This document shows, piece by piece, positions 46,499 through 57,276 of a DNA stretch of 64,000 nucleotides (its first letter is position 1; the number at the start of each line of letters is the position of its first letter). The notes under the pieces were generated by a model. The model was not told the DNA's origin. It made no database searches and was given only the letters and a program-made list of their open reading frames with translations. This DNA is from Auricularia sp. M13. Its lineage: Eukaryota; Basidiomycota; Agaricomycetes; Auriculariales; Auriculariaceae. Position numbers and translations under genes: made by a program. The stretch spans positions 2,538,832-2,602,831 of the forward strand of contig CM073200.1 in assembly GCA_037042915.1 (NCBI GenBank). Reading direction: 5' to 3'.

Positions 46499-48040
46499 AT
46501 GGGCCGCAGAAAGATCGAAATCAAGTGTATTACGGTGCGTGTATGCGTACCAGGACGAGCGCGGCTCAATCAGCGCACAGAACGAGCGAAACCGCAGCGT
46601 GACGTTCCTGAAGGTGCGCACGAGTTATTTTTGCACGCTGCTGGCGGCCCTTGCATGCGCGAAAAGTCTTGGCATGCTCAAAATTCCGCGGACAGAGGAA
46701 AAATGGACTCTTCAAGAAGGCGTACGAACTCGGCGTGCTCTGCTCGGTCGATGTAGCCGTCATTATCTTTGGCGGGCCCGTCGGTGCGCGCGTTGTCGCC
46801 GGGTTTTGATACCCAGGATATTGAATTGAACCGCCTCAGGCCAAAAGTACAAACTCTACGAATACTGCTCGGGGGACATTGACAAAATCGTCAAGAAACG
46901 TCTCAACGTGCGCAATTTCTCTCTGAAATTCCGACCCGATCAATGTCTCACACGACGCCCAGTTCGCCGGGGAACGCGACGCCAAAGGTCCCGAGGATTT
47001 CGGCGACAAAGACAAGGACCAGCACGACGACGACGACGAAGACGATTCAGACGCCGAGCCCAAGCCCAAGCGCAAAGGCGGCGGTGGCGGCGGCGGTGGG
47101 AGCGGCGCCAAGAAGGCATCCGGTAGCGGCCCCAAAGACGAACCGAGAGACGCCGCCGACGACGACCAACGTGCAGATGCCCCGGGTTCGCGCGACCTGG
47201 CCATGGAAATCGAGGTAGCCATGCGACAAACCATGCGAGCATGACTGACGACATGTGTAGCCGTCCTCGAGACCGGCCCCGTCAACAGCACCCTACCCCC
47301 GCATGCCGCCTGGCATCCCGCTGCCAGTGTCAGGCGAGCGCATGGACAATGCTCACAAACGCCAAAGGCGCGACAGCTCGTCGACAGCCTCTAGCCACGG
47401 CCATGCCCACCACCATCCCGGCCACCACCACCACCATCACCACCACCCGGGCAGCTATCCACCATACGGGCTGGACAGCGGCCTGTCACAGCACGGCGGC
47501 ATGATAGCGCCGCCCGCTCCTCCACTCGCGTCGCTTTACCGCCCACCTTCGGCGCCTCAGCACCCGATGGCCGCGCTAGGCTACAACCTCGGCCGCGTGG
47601 CGACCGCGCCGCCCGGGTCGGGCCCGATGAACGTCAACATCAACATTAGCCGCGAGCTGATGGACGCCTTTGGGCTTTCCGCGCCTGGGAACCAGCACCA
47701 GCAACAGCAACAGCAACAGTTCCGCGCGCTCCCGCCTCCCGCGCCCACGCCGGTGCCGCTCGGCGGCGGCTTCGACTGGCCGACATCGGGGCTTGGAGGC
47801 GGCGGCGGCGGCGGCGGGCAGCAGCAGCCCCAGCAGGCGCCTCCGCCCGAACACGACACGACATGGCTCGACATCTTCTCGGGCGGCGGTGGCGGGGTGA
47901 AGAAGAGCAGAAGCGAGGAGCCCGGGCAGTCGAGCGGCGTCGACCCCCAGCTGAGCCTCGCCGAGCTGTTTGGCAATGTCGCGGCCGCGGGAAACGACGG
48001 GTCAGGCGGCGACAGAAAGAGACGATGGGACGGGTCGTAG
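46499..48040 (+). CDS. MADS-box transcription factor (SRF/MEF2 class, Rlm1-like)
   Basis: Exons 46499-46534, 46581-46613, 46696-46783, 46840-46907, 46963-47214 and 47261-48040 give about 418 residues. The MADS domain is rebuilt only by splicing five exons: [63 protein letters not shown] and [11 protein letters not shown]. The basic N-terminus binds the minor groove of CArG-type sites. An acidic run ([11 protein letters not shown]), a basic nuclear-signal-like run (PKPKRKGG) and low-complexity activation-type regions with His8, Gln7 and Gly8 repeats follow. Fungal relatives act downstream of MAP kinases in wall stress and development. Which pathway applies here is not visible. The very short 33-nt exon 2 is easily missed by gene callers. 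Confidence 0.9.
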
Positions 48041-48463
48041 AGCCCCGTCCCCTCACGCGCATTGCGGCGAAGAAGCATGGACTCTGCGGCGCGTTGTGAT
48101 ATAGCATATTAGATGATCTGTTGCGCTCTCGTTGCCCGCTTTCATTATACATGGCATCACTGGCTTTTCCATTCGGGACGTTGGGAAGAACGGCCCGAGT
48201 CCAGCGCCGTGACCGAGTCGCAAGCATTCGTTGTTCACGACACTTCATACTGATTCTTTCTTACAAGTGGGGACAATTGCAACCTATGCAGTCACCTCTG
48301 CCACTTGTATAGCCGGCTTGTCTGCGATCTTATCCCACTTCGTGCGGACACCCGGAATGGGGAAGCCATCCGAATCAAGCGCTCCTACCGACAAGTCAGT
48401 TCCTCAACACTCTCCACTGGCAGCTGCTTGAGAGACAACATGAAACGTCCCGAGCGAAGCATT
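48041..48463. other. Intergenic between convergent genes
   Basis: About 420 bp, no supported feature. Confidence 0.45.
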
Positions 48464-49332
48464 TTATGTTATATGAACGACCCGACTGGCGAGGGCCATG
48501 TTGTGCAAGTCATGCCATGGATGAAGGCTGATCCTCTCGGCCACTAAGGAGGCCAAGTCGTCCCCACCAGCGCAATGGGCAGCGTAACTCGCAAACGCGC
48601 GCGGCATGATTGTGACATGACCGTAGTCAATCATCCATAGTCTGAGAGTCTCTGGGCAGATGAGGAAGTTCTCCCATCGCACATCGGAATGGCAGAACTG
48701 GAGGGGGGATCCCGCGAGGCTGGTAGTGCGGATACCCTGTGCGCTTCTGGGAAGAATCAACAAGGCCTATTGATTTGGGGTGGGGGGGATATGCAGTGAC
48801 TCGGTGAGCTTGAATGGCGACGTACTCTGTTGAGGTAGCGCTCCATGGCTTCGATACTGATGAATTTCATCGGGACTTCGTGATCCTCGAAAAAGCGGTG
48901 ATATCCCAGGCCACCTCCGACCGGACCGACTCCTGCGCCCGGTGAGAGAGGGCAGGCGTGCAGCCAATCGATGGCTGCGGCGGTCTTTGAGATAGCCAGC
49001 TCGGTGCGCCGCCCGCGCGCTTCTTGTGACTCTGCGTCCCGAACCCATGCATCAAGAGTGCTCGCAGGGGGAGGAGCATACTCCGTAGCAATGAATGCCA
49101 TGCCATCATGACAGAATGTGTCAAGGACTGCAGGCACAAAGGGTGCCGCGGGATCAGCCTGTGAGAGGGAGTGTAGGTAGGACTGCGTGCGAGCTTCGGC
49201 GAAAAGTGATTCGCTGTCAGGGCTGTACTTGACAAAACATGGACCGACGTCATATTGGCTGAGAACGTGAAAATAGTGTTCATCGTCAGGATTGCGCGCT
49301 GCACATCTCTCGGTGATCAGTCGGCGCAAGTG

Positions 49333-50557
49333 TATGAGTCATTAAGTGCACATTTATTCCGGCCCATATAAAGTCGGCTCCGGCCGACACATAGCACAGG
49401 CGGCCACATCCGCACACACATAACAAATGAATGCATTTCGGAAACTCGTCTCTCTCAGGCATCTATCTAAATGGGATGGTGTGTAGTAGAGCAGCTGTAA
49501 GATTTCAGGGCCTCACATGCACAATTGAGTGAGCCACAGGTAATTGATTCCTGTGTATTCTTGATTGCAAGTCCAGGCATGCCTCTAGGACTACCAGGCA
49601 CTCATTAAATGTTATTCTCAACATGGTAATGGTCAATGGAGGCCTGAGACTGAGAAGGAATGCTGATCTCAGTCCCAAGACCTGAATTCTCAAATTCAGG
49701 TTATATTCTCCATCACATGATTTGAGATTGACTGTTCACTCAAGTTTTCAATGTTAGAGTGTTGAGCTTCATGCAAATTACCCAGTATGAGGTATCTGGA
49801 GTGCGAGAGGAAGCTGCTCATCCGGAACGGCCGTTGAACGGACACCGGAGTCGGAGTCGGAACTCGTGTATCCGGCGTCGGATACGGCCGAGCTCAGCTG
49901 CAATGACACCCTGGCTCACACTCTATCACCCTCCTGTCAGCAATGCGGCTGCATGTAAGCACAAAGTGATAATCTCGCAGTGAGTGGGGAAAAGAGCTGG
50001 GCTCGGCCGCATCCGACGCCGGACGCGTTCCAACTCCGACTCCGGTGTCCGTTCAACGGCCGTTCCGGATGAGCAGCTTCCTCTCGCACTCCAGATACCT
50101 CATACTGGGTAATTTGCATGAAGCTCAACACTCTAACATTGAAAACTTGAGTGAACAGTCAATCTCAAATCATGTGATGGAGAATATAACCTGAATTTGA
50201 GAATTCAGGTCTTGGGACTGAGATCAGCATTCCTTCTCAGTCTCAGGCCTCCATTGACCATTACCATGTTGAGAATAACATTTAATGAGTGCCTGGTAGT
50301 CCTAGAGGCATGCCTGGACTTGCAATCAAGAATACACAGGAATCAATTACCTGTGGCTCACTCAATTGTGCATGTGAGGCCCTGAAATCTTACAGCTGCT
50401 CTACTACACACCATCCCATTTAGATAGATGCCTGAGAGAGACGAGTTTCCGAAATGCATTCATTTGTTATGTGTGTGCGGATGTGGCCGCCTGTGCTATG
50501 TGTCGGCCGGAGCCGACTTTATATGGGCCGGAATAAATGTGCACTTAATGACTCATA
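49333..50557. mobile_element. Kilobase palindromic (foldback) element 1
   Basis: A near-perfect inverted repeat. Arms of about 565 bp (49333 to about 49898, and about 49997 to 50557) surround a 100-bp unique centre. The ends read TATGAGTCATTAAGTGCAC and its inverse. The direct repeat CAAGTG flanks it (49327-49332 and 50558-50563). No coding capacity is seen: the open frames are mirror copies of each other. About 50 bp at each tip are shared with element 2. If transcribed, it would fold into a long double-stranded RNA. Confidence 0.92.
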
Positions 50558-51968
50558 CAAGTGGGCTTGTATCGATCACTAAGTGCACATTTATTCCGGC
50601 ACATATAAAGTCGGCTCCGGCCGACACATCACTCAGGCCGCCGAAACCCCAGACACATAACATTTGGATGAAATCCGGAAACTCGCCACTCTCAGCTTTT
50701 AATAGACTTGAGAACATATAGAATGGAGCAGCCGCAAGATTATAGGGTGTGAATAGTGAACCTGAGTGAGCTGTAAGAGTGTTGTTAATGAGTGGAGTTG
50801 CAGGTAAGTCCGGATAAGCATCTCAGGTGCTGTATCACACAGTGCAGATGTATTATAATGCTCCTGTGGTCATGTGAGACAGGGGGAGGAGTACTCAAGC
50901 TAGTCCCAGCCTTACAGCTTGAATTCTGATGACTGGACATTACCTTATTAATTGAGCTGAGATTCGAATTTTAGGAATAATTACAGGTGCATGCTGTGCA
51001 AATGTGTATGAACCCCCTGACAGGTCACACCCAGGGTGTCTGGAGGAATCAACTGGTGTGAACGGCCATCGGACGGCGTACGGAATCGGAGTCTGAATGA
51101 AGCCTCCGCCGCCGGAGACGGCCGAGCTCTCATTTTTCACTTCAACTGCCTACAGACAAGTCATGAGCCCAAAGATGGTATCACTTAGGATTGCATCTCG
51201 TGCACATTTGTGTCGGTGTCGCAGGATGAGCGCGAAAAATGAGAGCTCGGCCGTCTCCGGCGGCGGAGGCTTCATTCAGACTCCGATTCCGTGCGCCGTC
51301 CGATGGCCGTTCACACCAGTTGATTCCTCCAGACACCCTGGGTGTGACCTGTCAGGGGGTTCATACACATTTGCACAGCATGCACCTGTAATTATTCCTA
51401 AAATTCGAATCTCAGCTCAATTAATAAGGTAATGTCCAGTCATCAGAATTCAAGCTGTAAGGCTGGGACTAGCTTGAGTACTCCTCCCCCTGTCTCACAT
51501 GACCACAGGAGCATTATAATACATCTGCACTGTGTGATACAGCACCTGAGATGCTTATCCGGACTTACCTGCAACTCCACTCATTAACAACACTCTTACA
51601 GCTCACTCAGGTTCACTATTCACACCCTATAATCTTGCGGCTGCTCCATTCTATATGTTCTCAAGTCTATTAAAAGCTGAGAGTGGCGAGTTTCCGGATT
51701 TCATCCAAATGTTATGTGTCTGGGGTTTCGGCGGCCTGAGGTAGGTAGGTCGGTAGATTCGGAGCTGGTGGGCCCATCTGGACTGCCTCCGCTTCGGAAC
51801 GTAAATACATAAAATGCACTACATTCCGGAATACCAACCCTCCCACCCATGCAACTAGTCTCCTGTGCGGTAGTTTTTCCCGACAGACACTGCTGCTGTA
51901 TTCCCGGTCCCAGTCAGGATGACACACTCGCCGGCTTGGGTTCACCCAAGCAGGCAGTCAGGTAAAAC

Positions 51969-52002
51969 CTCAGGGGAAAAAACGAGAAAAAACCCCTGAG
52001 GA
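51969..52002. other. Hairpin with A-rich loop
   Basis: CCTCAGGGG and CCCCTGAGG enclose 16 A-rich bases. It lies inside the 1.1-kb insertion. Function unknown. Confidence 0.6.
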
Positions 52003-52499
52003 ATGAAGGATCGGTTCTCCTCACCAACATATAACTCCCTGACTACCACGAGTGCGGAATCACCGACAGGGCGCCGCCAATACATGTCCAGCAAGTGCAT
52101 GGCGGGGGTCAACGCCTCTCACCATCCACTAGCTGCACTCTCAGTTTGTGCCTAAAGCAAAGGCTCATCTGAATAGCCTCAATTGGGGCAAGAGAACACT
52201 AATTGCGCCGTCCGAGATGTTCCGGCTCATTGAGCCGGAGGATCCCGAACTGTATAGTTGCCCGATATGGGAATCAACAAACCCCAAGCTTGCAGGACCG
52301 GCGATGCACGAAAATGTGCAAGCTCGTGCACGAGGGCGAGCAAGTTTCTTGGCCGGTGGATGTCTCCACTAGCAGCGAAATGGTGCTAACAGCTCATTTA
52401 AATTGTAGTCCTCCGAGCCGGCTTGAGGCAAGCAAAGAGCGGCAGTGGCACACTCTGGGGTATATTACTCGGTGTGGTGCAAGCGGTGTGATACCACAC

Positions 52500-52765
52500 A
52501 AAGCAGACGCGAGGAACGGCAGTCCGTGCTCTACGTCGAAGGGGCGCGAGGAACGGAATCCGCGCTCTACACCCAGAAAGCGCGAGGAACAGTTCGAGGA
52601 CTGCGCTCTACGCTAGCACCGCGAGGACCACGGGCGGGACGCGAGGAACGAAGGGTCGTGCTCTACGCCAAACGTGCTACCAGGGCGCAAGACGGCGCTT
52701 GAGGGCAGGGTGTGTTCTGCGCGCGGACGCGAGGGACGGCTAAGCCGCGCTCTACGTCAGGTAGG
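52500..52765. repeat. Degenerate minisatellite
   Basis: About six units of 36-45 bp with the core CGCGAGGAACGG alternating with CCGCGCTCTACG. Units vary in length and sequence. The spacers are neither unique nor regular enough for a CRISPR array. Confidence 0.75.
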
Positions 52766-52947
52766 CCAGCAGAGAGCGGCAGGCGCGGAAAATGTGGGAC
52801 GGGCGCAGGCCGTCGGGCAGCACAGTGCGTCGCACGAGGGAAAGAAAAGCCAGAAGAGGTCCATCCCTGATGTGTCGGCCGGAGCCGACTTTATATGTGC
52901 CGGAATAAATGTGCACTTAGTGATCGATAGGCTTGAGCATCCATCAT

Positions 52948-53765
52948 TAGTTCTGCTGTATAAAGTATCTGAGAGATCAGCCTTCATAGGGGTTCATGAG
53001 TGCGTACGAGTCGTGGAATGCACAGAGCCTGAGGCAGTATGAGCGAAAGAGTAGGAGCTTCGGAGATCCGCCCAACTCCGAAAGCTTGACTCGGCCGTGT
53101 CATACCACCAGTGCCGAAGGCTGTGAGAAGGATTGCGATCTTGTACAGCTTATGGACTGTCGTAAACTGGTTCATTGCCATTTGGGGTGCTGATGAGATA
53201 CCCGGAAGTTTGGCTGCCGGTGAGAGTCACAATCCCGCGTGCGAGTCCGGGAAATGCAATAGCAAAGGTTATCCTACTTAGGTCACATCATACAGGTCTC
53301 ATACGGAGTCTTCGCCACGAAGTCTGCGCTCCTCGGCGATGCACTTTGCATCTTAGCCTGATAAAATAACGGTCACAATGACTTTGAGGTCCTGGGCCTG
53401 GGCCGCCCCTTCTATCACCAGTACACATGGATTCTTTCTCGACTTCCTGTCAGGTCAGAAGCAGAGAATGAAAAACAACCGAGGCGGCACGCCCTCGTGT
53501 CGCAATCGCCACTATTGTTCCTGTGGCTAAGTACCAGTGGAACCAACATAAATAGGAGCAGCTAATCACAAATTTCTGTAGACTTGACTCCAGTCTCAGG
53601 CTCATTTGGTCGTCTCCGCCCCGAAGGACTACCACGCACAACACTGAGCACCCCGTACATTGGCATTATTATCGCACCAGAGCTCACATTACGATCTATT
53701 AGATGTCCGGCCGCCCTGGCATTCCCACTGCCAGTTGCGGCTCTTCCGTCCTCACTCCGTGCTGA
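52948..53765. other. Intergenic, no supported gene
   Basis: About 820 bp on the far side of the palindromic insertions, including the former promoter side of the split kinase-like gene. Short hydrophobic open frames on the minus strand (about 52984-53270) hint at a decayed membrane-protein fragment that I cannot identify. Confidence 0.35.
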
Positions 53766-54044
53766 CACTGGACCCGGGATAGTGAAGTGGTTGTCATTTG
53801 TAAGAGATTATTAGCATGAGTTTCTGCAAGAATGCACGACAATAATTTGAGGGTGGTTGTCAACAAATCTCAGCACCACCATTCAGACTATTCACCTATT
53901 GAAGGAATATCGTTTGTAATGCGTGAGAGAGTGCCACCGAGATTTGTATTGTGCCACCTTCAATGGATACTCATGGATTCTTGCAGAAAATCATGCTGAT
54001 AATCTCTAACAACTCTCGACCACCACTCGATGCCGGGCCCAGTG
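53766..54044. repeat. Short inverted-repeat (MITE-like) unit
   Basis: The arms 53766-53856 and 53954-54044 are inverted copies at roughly 75-80 percent. Both contain AGAGATTAT.AGCATGA and TTTCTGCAAGAAT. The 97-bp centre is unrelated. No target duplication is obvious. Confidence 0.6.
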
Positions 54045-54172
54045 TGAATCTCTACTGTCCAGTTCAAGTTTTGACACGTGCGACGCGCTTTTGAACGCCG
54101 ATTGCGATCACGCGGTTCTGTCGGCATCGAGGCCGGACAAGAGCCGTTCCGTTCCGCTCCTTCAGCGTCACC

Positions 54173-55029
54173 ATGCACGCTCTACTCGCCGCTCGCCAGG
54201 CGCCAATGCTGCCGCCGCATCTGCTGCACCTCTGCTATCTGTTCTCGACGACAACCAGTGCAGCGCACGAATTATACCCATGGCCCAAGGGCCGCCGCCC
54301 CACCGCCCACCAAATCTTTCACTTCAGAGACGGCGCCCGGCCGTCCCAGGCAGAGATCAAAGCGCGCTGTATGCTCCTTGCCACTATGGCTCTTGTCACG
54401 ACCACTTATTGGGCGCAGACTATGAGCTCGTGCGCGTGCACCATCCGGACACTTCGACGCTCCCAGCCGACAAGGCCAGAGCGCGCTTCCAGGCACTGGC
54501 AGAAGCGTACGAAACGCTCAGACACCCCAATCGACGCCGCTGGGAAGAAATGATGCGCCAGCGCCCGCTGACGCCCGAAGAGCAGGCTGAGCTCGCCCGA
54601 CGGCGAGAATATCACAGCGCCAAGCGCGCGGCCGACGCAGGCACATCGAGTGCCCACGGCGAGAAGCCTCCGCTCAGTGCGCGGCCCGAGTTCGTCTGGG
54701 GCGAGAGCCTCGTTATCTCCGTCGGCACACTCGTGAGTGTCCGAAGATTTCTGCTGTAAATGTGCTGGTGCTCATTACATGGGACGCAGCTATTTCTTGC
54801 GTTCGCGTTCCCATATGGCATCCTACGCCACAACACTGCGCTTGCCGCCGACCTCCAGGGGACCAAGAACGAGATGGCACGTAAAGCTCTCGAGGATGCC
54901 GAGGAGAAACGCAAAGAAAAGGGCAAAGCCCGCAGGGACGAGGTCAGGAAGATGCTCGAGGACATGCGCGCCCGCGAAGCGGAAGAGACTCGCCTCGCTG
55001 CGCCCGAATCGACACCACCGCCGAGGTAA
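54173..55029 (+). CDS. Membrane-anchored J-domain protein (probably mitochondrial)
   Basis: Exons 54173-54368, 54419-54732 and 54790-55029 give about 250 residues. The N-terminus (MHALLAARQAP ... HLCYLFSTTT) is uncharged-to-basic and hydroxylated, like a mitochondrial presequence. A J-domain follows: TAHQIFHFRDGARPSQAEIK, then ARYYELVRVHHPDTS with an intact HPD, and FQALAEAYETLRHPNRRRWE. The first intron splits the J-domain and splicing restores it exactly. One transmembrane helix (LVISVGTLLFLAFAFPYGIL) spans the second intron, and the C-terminal tail is a charged coiled coil (EEKRKEKGKARRDEVRKML). It should recruit a matrix or organelle Hsp70. A decayed inverted copy lies at about 55890-56110. 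Confidence 0.82.
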
Positions 55030-55426
55030 ATGTATACTCTACTGCAGCAATTCTATTTGAAAATGCACGAAAATTCCTGCATTACAAGCAGTCAAGACGA
55101 CTGTGGCAACAAATAATCCATTGCACACTGGCGCGCCGTCATGCCTCCCGCGATTGCAGTTCAAATAGCCGTAGCGTGAACCCCAAACGTGCGTACCGCA
55201 TCCCACCCGCGTGTTCAAGAAACATGACCAGCCAGTAGAGGCCGTTCCACTCGTCAGTCATCGCCAGAAACTCTGGCTCTCACGGGCGGACAACCCCACT
55301 GACAGCTACAAACGAGATCCCTTTCTCTTCCTCCGAGTCGTACCCGCGTTACCAGTCTTCCAGCCGTTGCGTGACCTCCGCTCAGCGTTCCCTGTTGCAA
55401 TACTGTCGAGCCACGCCTTTTCCGTC
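55030..55426. other. Intergenic, possible remnant sequence
   Basis: No intact gene. It may extend the monooxygenase remnant next to it, but I cannot confirm this. Confidence 0.3.
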
Positions 55427-55657
55427 TCAATACTTTGTCAGTTGCGCTTGGTGTCTCGGTCGACATGTTTCTTCCCACCGTTCGACATGGCGTCCTGTCG
55501 AAATTATCGGTTTATGTCTCTTGGACGAATGCACTCCCCAACGTTTCATCTCCTTGAGGTTGTCAACGACGAATCGGTCTTGATAATCGTACTTAGACTG
55601 CGGCCCATGCACGAGTCCAAGTACGTAACCTATCCGGGCTATCCCTCCATCTCTCAA
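55427..55657 (-). pseudogene. Flavin monooxygenase C-terminal remnant
   Basis: A 76-codon frame with GYVLGLVHGPQSKYDYQDRF, which parallels PYVVGHRLVDGSQYDYQDGL near the C-terminus of the intact monooxygenase at 57277-58978 on the same strand. No FAD- or NADPH-binding part is found nearby, so this is a fragment left by duplication and decay. Confidence 0.55.
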
Positions 55658-55889
55658 TAACTGCTCACGCTCGCGAGCATCCTATCACGCTTCGTGTGGC
55701 AGACCGCGCTGCGAAATATCGATGTGATGAAATTTGACTGAGTATAGTCCACCAGGACTGCGAGGGTGGGCGCGCTGAGCAGGTTTGCAGGGTCGACCGA
55801 GAGGGCTGCTCGTGCGGCGGGCTGATGCACCTCAGCACGCTCTCGGCGGTCAGATCATCGAGTGCAATATCAGAACCCGCCGTAGGGAC

Positions 55890-56110
55890 CATGCATCTTG
55901 GCTGCGATACGCGTAGCACACAATGGCCATCACAAGAGGCGTAGTGGCAGGGTGCATAGGTACAGCGCGCTTCATACTTTGCCTCGAGCGGCCGGGGCGC
56001 CATCTTTGAAGTGGTAGATCCGGTAGGTGGTGGGGAGGCGGCGCTTGAGCCATGGACACGAGTCGTGTGTAAAACACGTCGTCGTCGAGAACAGATAAGT
56101 AGCGGACATG
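55890..56110 (-). pseudogene. Decayed inverted duplicate of the J-protein gene
   Basis: The translation MSATYLFSTTTCFTHDSCPW followed by RIYHFKDGAPAARGKV parallels the first exon of the J-protein at 54173 (CYLFSTTTSAAHELYPW, QIFHFRDGARPSQAEIK). A stop codon follows and the HPD-containing exon is absent. Nucleotide similarity continues into the counterpart of the first intron (GCGCGCTGTA). It lies in inverted orientation 1 kb from its source. Confidence 0.65.
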
Positions 56111-56162
56111 TGGCGGCCGTCAGAGTTACGGAGCTGCGCGGACCTCTGCCTCATACTACCAC

Positions 56163-56650
56163 CATGTCGTACCCGGGACCGCTGTTCATGCTCCGTCACG
56201 CGGCGGGGATCCAGCTGCAGTTCGAGTAGATACCCGACTATGTCTATTACGAACTATTGTGGCAAGCTCTCAACCCGGGGGAGTCGGACGACGAGGTCAC
56301 CAGGGAGAACCTCGCTGAATCGCGCCGAGACTGGAACCTCATCTCGGCTCAGTATACGCCCCAATGGCGAGCCGAAGTGGAGAGAGACCTGAGCATGTCA
56401 GTTGCCCGCCGGCCCGCTGTCGTCGACTGACAGGCGTTCAGGGCCAGTTGATACTCGACGATCCTACCCACAGGCTATTCTTTCGTGGCATGAGCAAGCG
56501 GCTGCAACTCGCCTGCGCAATGATAAACCTTGTCAACCTCGTCTATCACGTACGTTAACATCCTTCTGTCTCAAGCTCGCGCTCATCACCACCCAGGCTA
56601 CACAGCGCGTCCGCCCGCTCGCCGGTTCAAGGACGCGCTGTAAGTAGTGG
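56163..56650 (+). CDS. Possible small multi-exon gene of unknown function
   Basis: Open segments MSYPGPLFMLRHAAGIQLQF, then YVYYELLWQALNPGESDDEV with WNLISAQYTPQWRAEVERDL, and LILDDPTHRLFFRGMSKRLQ lie close together in different frames. They look protein-like rather than random. I could not find one set of splice sites that joins all of them, so this may be a real short gene or a decaying one. I do not recognise the family. Confidence 0.3.
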
Positions 56651-57276
56651 CTTGCTTTAAGGAGACTACACCCAGCCGGTGCCTCTGCCCGCGGTTTTGC
56701 ATAGCCTGGCCACCGCGCCCTCCGAGAAGTACCCCTCGAACGAGGACAGCCCAGGCCAGATCTTGCGACATCGGGGGGCCGCCAAGCAGCTTTGACACCT
56801 GTATTTCGTTCTTCAGTCTCCGATTTTGTAAAACAGCCACGCATGGGATGCCTGCTACAAAGTCGTGACTGGCACGAGAGTCTGCTGCAAAAGAAACCTG
56901 CCTGCCAGTGCCATGCCCAACTCTCCCCTCGACCTCAAAGAGCGCCTGGCGCACTGCCGCGCTGCGGCCCGCTCTCAGTGATTCTTCTGGCTTCAATCTC
57001 GCCACTTATTTGCCCATGTTGTGTTTCTGCATAGGAAACCCTCTCGATTCGACTGTCGACGGCGGCGGCGGATAGACCTATTACTGCAGATTGTTAATCA
57101 GCACGCTCTCGGTCGTCGGACGCGTTGACGACGCCGCTGTCGTCAGGCACGGCAACTCTGTATAACCCCGTTCTCGCGGGCCGTTACGGAATCATGACCC
57201 GATGTGCGCGTCTCGCTGTATTCGTGTCTAATGTGCACGCAGCTTTGTACGTCCAACGCGCGGCGGCTCAGCACGG
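56651..57276. other. Intergenic, no gene seen
   Basis: About 620 bp with no supported feature. Confidence 0.4.

Larger units (their letters stand above)
51741..52867. repeat. 1.1-kb insertion inside palindromic element 2
   Basis: Breaks the right arm exactly between CCTGAG and TGATGTG. I see no target duplication and no terminal inverted repeat, so it may be a repair-linked capture rather than a transposon. It contains a 9-bp-stem hairpin (about 51969-52002) and a degenerate minisatellite (52500-52765). Confidence 0.7.
50570..52929. mobile_element. Kilobase palindromic (foldback) element 2, itself interrupted
   Basis: The ends are TATCGATCACTAAGTGCAC and its inverse, flanked by the direct repeat GGCTTG (50564-50569 and 52930-52935). 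The arms are about 50570-51140 and 51238-51740, continuing at 52868-52929. Apart from the tips, the arm sequence differs from element 1. The right arm is broken by 1127 foreign bases (51741-52867); without them the element is 1233 bp, close to the 1225 bp of element 1. The left target duplication directly abuts the right duplication of element 1, so the two insertions hit neighbouring hexamers. Confidence 0.9.
48464..52947 (-). pseudogene. APH/kinase-like phosphotransferase gene split by palindromic elements
   Basis: The body is 49332-48826 joined to 48766-48464 over a 59-bp intron. A kinase-like fold is suggested by PCFVKYSPDSESLFAEA, then FIATEYAPPPASTLDAWV, AISKTAAAIDWLHACPLS, FCHSDVRWENFL (catalytic-loop HxDxxxxN type) and WMIDYGHV (metal-binding DxG type). 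At 49330 the frame is open but has no ATG. If the two elements at 49333-50557 and 50570-52929 are removed, with one copy of each 6-bp duplication, the frame continues to a start codon: MMDAQAHLRRLITER, with ATG at 52947. The gene was therefore interrupted within its first ten codons and is probably null, unless a downstream start is used. The family includes aminoglycoside/choline kinase-like proteins common in basidiomycetes, with no known substrate. Confidence 0.75.

Noticed and set aside
46769-46839. Non-canonical GC donor in the MADS-box gene
   Set aside because: A normal GT donor at 46784 gives a closing phase and a plausible MADS loop ([12 protein letters not shown]).
52500-52765. CRISPR-like spaced repeats
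   Set aside because: Units vary in length and sequence, spacers are not unique, and the genome is eukaryotic. A minisatellite explains it.
52984-53270. Membrane-protein-like fragment (KLYKIAILLTAFGTGG)
   Set aside because: Too short and broken by stops to assign to any family; mentioned only in the intergenic note.
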